Assembly: GCA_025677815.1 (NCBI GenBank)
Contig: JAIXMP010000009.1
Coordinates: 186,001 to 250,000 of the forward strand
Reading direction: 5' to 3'
Source of the DNA: Phascolomyces articulosus
Lineage: Eukaryota > Mucoromycota > Mucoromycetes > Mucorales > Lichtheimiaceae
Length of the DNA stretch: 64,000 bases
The translations under genes and the position numbers were made by a program. Of this stretch, positions 33,473 to 44,888 are shown piece by piece. The notes beneath the pieces were generated by a model. That model saw only the letters and a program-made list of their open reading frames with translations, did not search any database and was not told the DNA's origin. Within the stretch, counting starts at the first letter, position 1. Each line of letters begins with the position of its first letter.

Positions 33473-35986
33473 TTAAAAGGTATAAAAATGATTTGTACGA
33501 TAAGCAGTACCATCCGATTCGCGTACTAAGAATATGGGTAATCGACGAATTCCAGTATCAAGATGAGTGCATGCAGAGCTTGCACCCATTTCATCAATGG
33601 AAGGAAGAATACAAACGATACTATCATTACCGTGGGAATAAGATAACGTGGTACATTTGACGTCGCCAAGCCAAACAGTAAGAGATTGCGTCAAGTGATT
33701 GCCCAGCAATAATAGACGATCTTTGCCTTCGGCTGTAACAGATTGAACATCTGGAAATGATGCTATAGTTGTTGTTGCTGTTGTTGTTCCAGTAGGAGTA
33801 CCATTGCTAGTAGTCGTTGTGGTAGAACATGTAGAATTAGATGAAACGTGGTTGATGTTTTTATCAGGTCTCCAGAAAGTAAATGTTGCACAATCGGTAC
33901 CAATGATTGTCCAGATTGCTGTATCCGCGACAGGATCCAATGCTGCGGTAAGTACTGTATCATTGATACAGGCTAAATATTGATTTCCACCCATCACACC
34001 TCCATGTGTTGTTGTAGCAGTAATACCAGGAGTTGTTGGTGTTACTCCTGATGATGTTGAACTCACCAACTCAAATGCTACCCGATGTAACTGCGAAACA
34101 GGATCACCTAGTTCATTGGTCGGATGTCTCAAATTGGTACCTTTACGAACAATCATCACGGGGCTCATCATGCCTGTTTTGATACACTGCAGCATGACCT
34201 GTTGATTATAATGAATTGGACCAGTTTCACCATCGACAGCCCAGATGATAAATGGATCCCAAGAACTAGGCCGTGCCACATAAGAGAGTGATCCAGTGTA
34301 ACTCGTTTTTGATTCATTGACACCCAAATATTTGGTTGAGACGGTTTGTGAACGAATTCGATTAAACAAAGCAATAGTTGAACCATGATGGATACAAACT
34401 AATTAATTCAAATATATAATAAATATAGCGTCGTAAGTTAAAAGGTGCGGGGGTTTAATGATGAGAATGAAGAGTTGGTTCTTGTTATCTTATCTTCCCA
34501 ATAAAGAATTGAAAGAAAAGAAAAAAGTGGCGCAATGGGTAATATAAGTGAGCAAAGATAATAAAAAAACTTACGCTCCAAATGCTTTACACTGCTTTGT
34601 TTTTTTTTACTTGGTTTACTAATCACTTTAATAGGTTTACTTGTAAAAGAACCAAGTTGGTGAATATCAACAGTAACGGTGACTTGTTTGCGTTTTTCAG
34701 CCAAATCATTAATGTGGAGATGCTTGGAAGTACATTTGAAATAGTTTGCTTCCGAACAAGTCCGATCAAGTACACCACTTTGTTGGCACTTGGACCCCCC
34801 TGCTGAAATGCGGAAATTCAAGGGGCTTGTGCCGCCTATCACCACAGTTGTAGGAGGTGGACACAAAAACCTAATCGGTAAAGGTGGAAATATGATGTAA
34901 GATGTGTGTGTTAGTTTGTGTGTGTGTATAAGTGTCTGAGAGTGATAAGTGTGAGTGTGGGAGATGGTTGGGGTGTGTACCCAATGAGAAGCCTGGGATT
35001 ATTCTCACGATCTAAATTGACAGTCGTTACCTTTTTTCGGTCCCATAACTCTTTTGTGCAACTTTGCCTGTTATAATCATCACAGTGCGTTCGTTGGTGG
35101 TTGCTGTTGCTCCTGCTGCAGGTCCCCCCGCCACCATTGTTGTCCCCGCCACCACCGCCGAAGATTCGGGTTTACCAAGATATTGTTTCAACTGTGATTT
35201 CCATTCATTCTCTTCAGGATCATTAGGACGGCTGTTGGTGGAAGTCATCATTTGTTGTTGTTGATGATCATTATTGTTGGCAAGATGAACATTATTTCTG
35301 GGCACCATTAATTGCTCTGTTTGGACCGTGGGAGTCGCTGGTGGCACCAGAGATTCATCGGAAGCTGAAGAGGATGCCGGGGATGAAGGGCAGATAGTTT
35401 GCTCTTCATTCATAAGAAGAGAAGCGTTATCAAGAAAAAGCCAATCGTTATCTGCCGGAAGCACAGAAGAAGGCGGTGCCATAAGAGGGTCTTGGAGGAA
35501 GCCATCGTTTTGCTGAGTAGAAATGAGACTGTTTGAGAGGGTCTCCATCAAGTTATTGACAGTTGATGTAGAAGTAGAATTTGTTGAAACGCTTGAAACA
35601 CTACTATCAATGTGTTCGGCATGATTGGTAGGATATTCATTATTATCATTGCTATTATTATTATTATTATTATTATTATTATCAGTTGTGATTGTCGGAC
35701 GCCAGGATGTAATATCCATGCCATCTGGTTTTATTGAAGGGACCGGAATCATTTGTTGCATATTATTTAAAAAGAGTTGCATAAAATCACCCTCAAAAGC
35801 GGCAACAGACTCATCAACAAATTGTTGTAATGGGCTTTGTTGTTGCTGCTCTCTAATATTTTGTTGTGATGATGATAAAATAGCCGATATGTCATCATAC
35901 AATAAAGATTCTATATCAAGGTCAAACTTGCGTTTCTGTGGCAAGAGAGATGATTGTAAATCGGATGAAGGTGGAGTCATTTTCAT
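33473..35986 (-). CDS. CSL-family (CBF1/Su(H)/LAG-1, RBPJ-like) transcription factor
   Basis: Three exons on the minus strand: 35986-35031, 34870-34575 and 34398-33473 (725 residues). From residue ~319 the CSL core is present. RFLCPPPTTVVIGG begins the Rel-like N-terminal domain, with RTCSEANYFKCTSKHLHINDLAEKRKQ. A beta-trefoil domain follows (SLSYVARPSSWDPFIIWAV..IHYNQQVMLQC). The C-terminal Rel/TIG-like domain ends LVRESDGTAYRTNHFYTF. The first 318 residues are disordered, with Gln, Asn (repeat at 35651-35681) and Ser tracts. Fungi lack Notch; S. pombe CSL proteins (Cbf11/Cbf12) bind GTGRGAA-type sites and affect lipid metabolism, adhesion and division. Role here is inferred from family only. 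Confidence 0.9.
35651..35681. repeat. (ATT)n repeat in the CSL gene exon 1
   Basis: Trinucleotide run that encodes poly-Asn on the minus strand within the disordered N-terminus of the CSL factor. Confidence 0.85.
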
Positions 35987-36803
35987 GGTGATGATAGAAG
36001 AGTGGGGTGGCGTTTATTAGAAGAAAAAAGAGAGAGTAAAAGAAAGAAAGTAAAAAGGAGATGCAAGAAGTTGGAAGAAGAAGAAAAAGAAGTTATAAAC
36101 CTGAATGGCTAGATTCGGCACAAGTATTTTCATGTATCCTGTATCAATTATTGATTATTTTTAAAAGTGCGCATGATATCCTAAAATGGGACAAAGGCGC
36201 CTTTTTTCCCCTAATAATGGTTGCACTGATAAAATACTAAGTTTTTATAACACACACCTTTCAACAAGCATCATACAAGAAATTATGTTGTAGTTATTTA
36301 AAGTTTATATGGTATAAATTTCTATATTTATAATCCTACATTGAATGATAGAATAACAACAGTTTATCATGTGTAGACCATTCTTTTATATAAGATGATG
36401 ATACTAAAAAGTATCCTTGTATATTCTTTAGTATAATAGTTCCCGCCAATAGGCACGAGATATATATGCACCATCGGATACTTTACATGATGCTGATGAT
36501 GATGATGATTGTATCTAATTGTCACTCTAGGAATAGTAACACATTTTCTTTTGTAATACTTGGAAAGCTATTGATCGGCTTTTGGTAACTATTGAGATAG
36601 AGGAACCGTGGGAAACTTGAAGCGCCTCGTGGGTATATAACCTTTCCTTTCTCCCCCACCTTCCTGTCCTTCCCCGCACCATTTGGATCATAATAAGTTC
36701 ATTACTATTACATTTCTTTCCTATTCTTCTTGTGTATTATTATATAAAATTTACTTTCATTTATCTTTATAAATTGTGGTTATTTTATTAAAGATGGATA
36801 AAT
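35987..36803. other. Spacer between CSL and ARPC4 genes
   Basis: About 820 bp holding the CSL promoter and ARPC4 3' flank. Contains a short GAT/ATG repeat near 36490-36510. No further gene seen. Confidence 0.6.
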
Positions 36804-38015
36804 TTAAACAAACTAAAATAAAACAAGAATTTATCCAAAACCAACCCCCAACATTTTCTTTGTGTGAGTGAAAAAAAAAAAACAATTCCGAGGAATAAAA
36901 TAAAAATATTAAAAGGATTTACCTGAGCAAGATAACTTTCAGCAACAGTTCTGGCACGCGTATTAACACTTAATTTCATTTCAGATATTTCCTTATCAAC
37001 TTCTTCCATGAAATGAACAATGAAATCAACTAGTTTATGCTTGTACATTTGTTCAGTATGTGTATTGGTAATAAGGAATGAGATGTCATAGCCCTATACA
37101 TTCATATTCAAATAATGGATAATTATATAACATTATTATTATTGTAATAATCATCATCTGATCAAATGTATATATTATATATAATACATTAACGACCCCA
37201 CATCCATTAAATCCTATACCCCGAATCCCCACATTTTAATCCACGGATTATCTTTCTCCCCAGTACCTTTCCCGTTCCATTGTTCTTTTCTTCATCTTCT
37301 TCTCTTTTTCGCTATCATCCCCCCCACACACAACACTATTTTTATTATTTTTACCTCTACAGGTTTTCTACGGAGAATGACGAAACTTTCAGCTCTGAGC
37401 ATCAAAAACCGTGCGAATTTGTGGCACAAAATACGCTCCAGATCATCCGCTTGTTTCACCTTGATACTCACTCGAACCGAATTTACAGAAGGTTCAATAA
37501 GCACCTTTTCATTTTCATTTCGACTAATCGTAAGTGGATTCATCAATACTTCTTTGGATTTGCTATTAATTTGTTATTATAATTTGTGTTAGCATAATAT
37601 CCTCCATTTTTTTTACACTCACACAAACATACACAGACTCCGCTAATCCTGCTTTCTATATGTAAAATGAAGATGAGCTTGATAATTCTCAATTTACCCA
37701 GATTCTACTTCAGGTGTATTGTGACGTTCTGCAATCTCGGAGGAAAAGTTGTCGAGACATAATGCTGCAGTTAATGTCGAACGAACTGCTGTTAAATAAG
37801 GACGAAGTGTGTTGGACTAGTATTTTTTTTAAAAAAAAAAAGGTCATGAAAGTTCAATGGAAATTAATAACTTTATGTTTATTCTTCTCTTTGAACACGT
37901 CATATATTCCTGATGATGTCATTTAAACTTTATATTTTTCTTATAAATGACTACATGGAACCATTATAAGACTTGAATTAACTACACCTTTTAAAAGATG
38001 AGGATTATTTACCAT
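36804..38015 (-). CDS. ARC19: Arp2/3 complex subunit 4 (ARPC4, p20/Arc19)
   Basis: Minus strand, exons 38015-38013 (ATG only), 37816-37698, 37562-37355, 37093-36923 and 36812-36804 give 169 residues, against 168 in human. ARPC4 is a core scaffold of the Arp2/3 actin nucleator. Sequence is highly conserved: [110 protein letters not shown] and [14 protein letters not shown]. The first coding exon is inferred: ATG at 38015 is followed directly by GTAAAT, and the next exon starts TCC-AAC-ACA, giving M-SNTLRPYL. The last exon is 9 nt (Phe-Val-stop). Confidence 0.92.
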
Positions 38016-38453
38016 GATTGAGCGCGTAGCAATATGTTCAAAAGTGCTGAAAGTGGCAAAAGCAAATTGGCCAAGCAAATTTCACAACACCGCAAAGCGG
38101 AGTTGTCTGTTAACTGTAGTAGGTGTTAAGATCTTGGTGGCATAATAATGGTAACTGGAAGATAGAAAACAACCTTCTATTGTTTATTTAAGAATCTACT
38201 ATATGATACTATACTATACATAAATGGTGAGAAAGGGAAACAGAGAGACAGTCGAAGAGTAAGATGATAACTAAGAAAATACGTGTGTAAGGAAAATGAA
38301 TGAAACAAAGCAAACGAAAAAAAAGATGGATGAAGGTTTGTGTGCTGTAGTGTGCGTGTGGTTAAAATGCATGTAATAACAATAACAGTAATGATAATAA
38401 TGATAATAATTAACAAAAGCAAATATTGATTAAAGAAAAATAATAATTTAAGT
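38016..38453. other. Spacer between ARPC4 and RhoGEF genes
   Basis: About 440 bp: ARPC4 upstream region on one side, 3' flank of the RhoGEF on the other. The open frame at 38177-38479 minus is a low-complexity translation, not a gene. Confidence 0.55.
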
Positions 38454-41400
38454 TTAAAATGAAGAAAGTTTACTTTCACTAGGAAGAAGTGGTGTTGTTC
38501 TACCTCCTAATGCAGACATTTGTGGTAAATAATCGACATGATGTTTTACCAGATCTAAACGATAAAGTGATTGATATCCTTCATTATTCACATCATTCAT
38601 AGCAACTTGAATTCCATCCTTTGTTGCTTCACCTGTATTTGTACATCGAATAAATGTCCCTCGTATACGTTGATCCAATGTTCCCTTTTTTTCATTCATA
38701 TGACTTAGTATAAAAAATGCAGGGGGGAGTGGGAAAAAGTATAAACAAAAACAAAACTTACTGTTAAAATATTTCTTATTTCAATGAACTCGGGTTCAAA
38801 TGCAAGGATGTAAGGGTAACAAAGTGCAAATGCATCTGGTGTACTTTCCCAATCTATTCTGCAGCTGGTCCGTTTCAGTCTTCCCCGTTGGTCCACAAAA
38901 AATGCAAATTCTAATTTTTTTTTGTTTTGTTTTACAAATAATGCATGTTGGCAAACCAATCAGCTCTCAAAATAAAATAACTTCGTGGATATAATCATTT
39001 TTGACATACCATTATAACACACCAAGTACTCTGCAAACTGGATACGATAGATAGAAACGGGTCTAATATCTTGTCGATTAAATACAAAAGCCAATTCTTC
39101 ATCATCTGGGTCGAGTAATGCTATTTTATATAAATACAATTAGACGAGTTATTCAAAAACAGGATACTTGTAATACAAAGATAAATGTGTTTACCTTGTA
39201 CTTCAAATGACTTCATGTCAATGACTCCAATTTCTTGTGGGCATGATACACACATTTTAGTACGAAGCAAACTAATCGCGGAAGCTTCACTTGGTAAATA
39301 TAAATCTTTATACGGTTTTAGGTTTTCGACACCACTTCTAACAAGTCGTTTAATAAATGCACGTCGACTCTTTTTGTCTTCTTCTGAAGTAACAGGTTCA
39401 AAAACGCGGATAGTTGTTGGTGTCAGTGCACTCGTCTTGACAACACACACGAGTGTTTTGCCCATACTATCGCCAACATGGAAAAATGCTGCATGTTGAC
39501 TAATAGGTCGAACATTTTTCACTTGAAGTTCACCAGCTGATATCATATCATACGGGAACGCCCACAATGTCTTGTCAGCAAGCACCAATATGTGTGATCG
39601 ATCCACTAGACTAACCTGAGATACTTTCTCAACATGCAGTATTCGAGTAGTTGTTGAATTTCCATCTATTGTTGTGCTTCCATCACTATCGTCATCAACC
39701 AGTCCTACAGTTGAAGGCGGCATTACATCGCTTACAAAAACTCCTTGATCTGCACCAATGACGACCTGCGGTTTATTATCTCCATCTGATGAAATATGAT
39801 GCTTAATGGTTTAGTATAACATACAAATGGTTATATGATTTATGCAATATGCGTTCTCCTTTATTTTCGTCTATTTTATCTCTATTCTTACTTACGTAAC
39901 ATAGTAGAGCTATTAATTTTGTTGTTGAGAGGAAATGTCTTCGATATCACCAATGGAGTTAATGTAAAAACACTTCGCTTATCAGCAAGAATTGACTGTT
40001 GTTCTTTAATCTTTTCAGCCCACGTCTTTCTAGATGATTCACCCGCTGCATACAATGTCAAAGAAGGCGATCCACGACGACCATGATGATGAAATGTGAT
40101 ACTAAAACTTCCGGATTTGCTTGCAGCAAAAGTTTCAGATGTGGATGACTTGGGTTGAATACTTGCACTACTAGATACCAATGTTGCAGACCGACTATAG
40201 GGTAATATAGAACTCGCACGCTTTGCTCTATAGTTCTCTTTTGGAAGGGCTACAGTCAATAATTCGAGGGGGATAGGCTAATATGTATCGATTGTATATT
40301 AGACAATGCATTTTTTTCACGACAATATTTCATATTATTGACACTAGTTATAGATCATCCAAAGATACTTACCTTTCTATAAACCCTATAATATTCCAAA
40401 TGATTATGATATTTGATTTTTGCGAAAACTAGATAATGATCAAATAAAAACAACATCAGATCCGATGCATCCGATGATGAATTGCCTTTCCGTTTCATTC
40501 GTCCTTTCAAAATCAGTTGACGTTCAGGATCTCGTAGCCTCAAATCCTAAATAAATGAAACATAAGGTAACATAAGTCAACACTACCATGATCCATTTAA
40601 TATCTATACTTAAATATTTACCACAAAATCATCGGACACCTTAAAAGTAAGACGGTTTTCAATTTGTTGAAGGTTAAATGCATTTTCACTGCTGCCTGCT
40701 TCAGTGTTCACTTGAACCAAAAACTCGGTAATAAGATCCATGATCTGTGGTATAAGCTTTCGGTCAGGATTATCCTCAGGTGTACATTTCAAAATTTCTC
40801 GCAATAACAAATTATAACGACCCAATCGAGTAGTCGGTTTAGTAAGATAGCCATTCAATTCAAGTCGTCTTGATTGTGGTTTACGTTCAGTTTCCTTTTT
40901 TTAAAAAATTGAGAAGGGTTAGCTCTGCTAGAAAAATTGATTCATCATTCTTTATATCCCTTACCTCGACAAATTCAGCAAATCGTGGGTTCCGTTTCTT
41001 TTCTAATTCAAAATAAAACTTCCCTACAATTTGATGTGCACCATAAGCAACAAAAGGATCAAATTCACATGCATACTCAAGAAGAATATCACCAACAGAA
41101 GAAATCCAATAATGGCTTTTTTGACGCTCATTTAACGCGCGTGCTAGCTGAGAGTTCACCTTTTCGATATCAGCCATATTCCAAAATACTTCTTGAACAA
41201 AATGTTCGCGTCTTTCATCCGGGATAGTATCTCCTGTAATAAGAGGCTTGACCCAGAACTAAATTGATTTGCTGATTAGCTTGTTTTACACAATAAAAAA
41301 AGGAAGCAACATATGAATAAAAAACTTACATTATGTACATATTGGAGATCTCTAACAAAGTCCTGCTCTGTGTGAATTAATTCGTATATACATTCTTGCC

Positions 41401-43641
41401 TTTTTCGCTCTTCGGCTGGTGTAGCTTCAACAAGTTCTTTTGGTACGCTATGAACCCACAAGTTTCGGGTTTCCTTTTATGAGAAGTGTATATTAGCATT
41501 ATTAATTATCGCCATTGCTTATAAACTATAAACTATAAACCTTTCTAACTTACCTCTTCTTGCAATGATGACTGGCTATGAGTGCGTTTTAGTATCTAAA
41601 AAAGTATGGGGCAAAAATAAGCTGTCAAAAAAAACATAACATAAATTTTAGGAAAGGAATAGTTTGTTGAAATTACCTTTGTTGCCTTTCGTGGACAATT
41701 AATACTATAGCATGTTCTTTCGCGAGTACAAGTTGGAGAATAACAATCCGTTAAAACAGTAAATATACCTGAAGGCATATCCATGCTGGCTACTATTCAT
41801 ATATAGTATATCATGAGTGATATGAAGATTAAAAACATGTATTATATTGCTACCTTCATTCTCTGCTTGTTTATTAGTAGAGTCATTTCTTTCCGCCGTG
41901 GATAAACCCATCGTGGTTTCAATACTCTCACGAAATTGGTATAATTCATCTGCAGTATCGCGAAGTCGATGTTCATAATTTACATCATGAAAGAAATTTT
42001 GTGCGTCCAATGCGCGTCCCACCAAAAGAGCCAGATTTCTATCATGTGTTCGTAAAATCAAAAGAAGACGTTCCTAAATTATTGAATGAATGGGTGGATC
42101 GGTTGGTTGAAATTTTTAAATAACAATACAATATATAGTGACATTATTATAAATTATAATAATACCCACCACAGCATCTTTTCCACGAAAAACGTGATGA
42201 TGTTCAATATCATTTTTAACAAGTGTAGTTGTTGGTAAACGGCGATAAAGTTCTCTAGCTACCAAAGAAAGGACGGCAGGATATACCATTGATAGTTGTT
42301 GTTGCTGCTGCTGAGGTGATCCAATCCGAGAATAACGATAAGCATAAATCGACTTTCTTTGTTCTTCTCTTTTTTGTTGCATACGTAAAAAAATGGACGT
42401 TCTAGAGCCCGCTTTAGATTTGTCAGGAGAAATAGGTGAACTTAACTCATTGCTGTATTCTGTATCGCATGATTCTCGTGGCTTTTCGAATGATGGAAAA
42501 GTTGTAGGTTCAGAACGACTTGGTGCCATCATCGGATCTATACAAGAAATTATCATATAAATACATATTTGGAATATGTTTATCGATTTTTGACATCCCC
42601 CTCCTAAATACAAAAGTCTTCCTTATCATTTTTCCCTATGTCCACACATAATCAAATAATATTAAATTTACCTGTTGCTCTTCCATTTTGTGGACTTGGC
42701 GATATTGGAGAATATGCCCAACTACTCATATCATCTGCACCTCCGACTCTGGTGGATACAGTTGTCATTGTATCTACAGAACCTACATCTGATGGTCTTC
42801 GTGTATCAATAAGTGGTACAGGAGGATGGGATGATATATTTCCATCATCAATATTGATGGTTGGATTGACTGCAATAGGGGATGGTGATTCGGATGGGCT
42901 GACAGAATCGACTGGAGAAGTGAATACTGCAGTATCATCCGTTACAATAGGTCGTGTACAGATGATAGTAGAAGGTGGTCGATTTTTAAAATTAAAATCA
43001 TCATCTTCTTCTGTTTGTGTCTGAAAACCTTTATTTCCATTTACGCCAACAGTATTTGATGGTAATTGTAGCTGTTGCGGGGATAGTGTCATGGTTGGAG
43101 GAGGTAAAAGCGAAGATAAATTGATAATACTTGACGTTCTTGTTGGTGCTATTCTTTGGTTTTGACGATTTATGGTTTGACCATGAGATGATAATGTTGA
43201 ATCGTGCAATGCTGGTGAAAGATAAGGGTTTTTACTATTGTTGATTTTTATAGGTTTGTTGTAAGAAGCTGCTGCTAAACTTTGTTGACGTACTGGGAGT
43301 TTCTGTCGAACATAACTTTTACGAATGTCGTCCGTAATAATTCCAGTAGAACTATCGAAACGTGAGAATGGATTTTGTTGTGGTGGTTTTGATGATAACA
43401 ATGTTGTTGTCTCTGAAACGATGGTAGCACTAGTTGTTTCTGTTGTCGTGACATTGGAAGCAACAAGGTACTGTGGTTGTGGTTGTGGTATTACAGGTCG
43501 ATGGATCGCGTATGCTCCCTGATGCTTATAAGGATTCTTTGAAGTTGAATCTATATTTTTCCCATTTTCTTGTTGCAGTGTTTGTTCTTGTTGTTCTATA
43601 CTTTCTACGATCGTTTGGGGAAGATGTGCATCTTGATTCAT
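38454..43641 (-). CDS. ROM2: Rho1 GDP-GTP exchange factor, Rom1/Rom2 type (DEP-DH-PH-CNH)
   Basis: Fourteen exons on the minus strand: 43641-42672, 42537-42170, 42073-41854, 41792-41677, 41595-41554, 41473-41330, 41258-40965, 40894-40622, 40546-40373, 40277-39896, 39785-39195, 39120-39010, 38910-38762 and 38684-38454. They give 1354 residues, close to yeast Rom2 (about 1350). Order: disordered N-terminus (1-400); DEP domain (~405-490, RTHDRNLALLVGRALDAQ); a Cys-rich link (LTDCYSPTCTRERTCYS); DH catalytic domain (~585-790, ELIHTEQDFVRDLQYV); PH (~815-980); CNH (~1000-1340, VIGADQGVFV). It activates Rho1 in cell-wall integrity and polarised growth. Start is the first ATG of the open frame. The last acceptor (38685) was chosen because it alone keeps frame. 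Confidence 0.92.
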
Positions 43642-44586
43642 GTTCCTGTTGCCATGTGCAAAAAAAAAAGAGCAGAATATTAGGTTGGATTTGCTGGTTT
43701 CCAATAAAGCGGATTTGTGTCAGCCCAGCCATTGGCTGAAATATTTAATTACACCACTTAATACTTACTAAATTTTGCAAAAAAAAAAGGCCCATCCCAA
43801 TGCTGGTACAAATCGATAATATGTCAAGACTATGATAAGACTTAGCAAGTTGAAATTGCTGTTTGTTAGGGTATCTTGACGTTTTATAAATAAGTATAAT
43901 TTTAACTTCTTTGTGGTTCCATACATCTGTATTGTGCGAAATATGTATTTAATACTTCTTGTAGTACCACCAGGAAGATCAGCGAGTATTTGTTTTGTTC
44001 ATGTGCCGACTGATTTTTTACTATTACAGAAAAAAAATAGAGCTTAATTCGAATCTCTCTAAAAATAAGTTAATAAACACGAAGTGTGTCAATAATATAC
44101 ATAGCAATTTCTACTATTGAAAATTAAACTATTTATTAAACACCTTCAATTGGGTCTTTAAAGGTGAAGTTTATACTACTTTAAAGACAAGGCTAGTTCG
44201 TGTAACAATTTGATTTTCAAATTGATTTGACAGCGTTAGTACAACACTTTTATTGTGATAACAAGAATTTTGAAAATGCCTACAGCACTTGTTATAAGCA
44301 TTTTCCCGTGACTGCTGCTTTTATCATTAGCAGGCTCGAAGTAAAAATATACATTTTTACACTGAAAAAATGAAGAGTTTCTATCCTAAGTTATCAGTCA
44401 AGCGTGGCCTAGAAATGATTTCCCAAATTACTTAGACATCAATTGTGGATTATACTTTATCCCTTCTAAAAGCTTTGATTTATGAAAGACAAGTACGTAA
44501 TTAATCATATTTCCTTTAGTTTGACGTTACTAATTAAAATTATCTCCTTCAAGTATACTATGAGATTGATCATAATACATTTCATA
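43642..44586. other. Gene-poor stretch upstream of the RhoGEF
   Basis: About 950 bp. AT-rich, no supported ORF. Includes the RhoGEF promoter. Confidence 0.5.
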
Positions 44587-44888
44587 CAGTGGAACCCCAC
44601 TTGTTTGCGACTTTTTGAGGATATTACATGAAACACTTAATAAAATTGCTAATTGCTAATAGACACAGATACGAGCTCCAAGTCAACTTATCCGGGTTAA
44701 ATCTACTAGCAAATTATAGTATATAGAGAAATACACCACGTGAGATTACAAAAATATAGCAATATTGATACAATTTATTTCTAAACAAGGTATGTAGAGC
44801 CAAATGTATGCTCCCACCTTTTCCAATACCTTACCCCCCGCACCTTTTTTTGTGGAAATATCAAATTGCAAATAGCGGGGATCCACTG
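44587..44888. mobile_element. 302-bp TA-flanked inverted-repeat element (MITE, Tc1/mariner-pogo style)
   Basis: The left end starts CAGTGGAACCCC at 44587 and the right end, read in reverse complement from 44888, starts CAGTGGATCCCC; both continue into a TTTGC word. Each end is flanked by the dinucleotide TA (44585-44586 and 44889-44890), the target-site duplication of Tc1/mariner elements. There is no ORF inside, so it would be non-autonomous. Pogo/Tigger/Fot1-type elements typically have CAGT(n)G..CCCC termini. Confidence 0.65.

Noticed and set aside
38177..38479. Minus-strand hydrophobic ORF downstream of the RhoGEF
   Set aside because: Low-complexity translation of AT-rich 3' flank, with no conserved feature.
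42652..43704. Starting the RhoGEF at 43704
   Set aside because: That position is a TTG codon. The first ATG in the frame is 43641.
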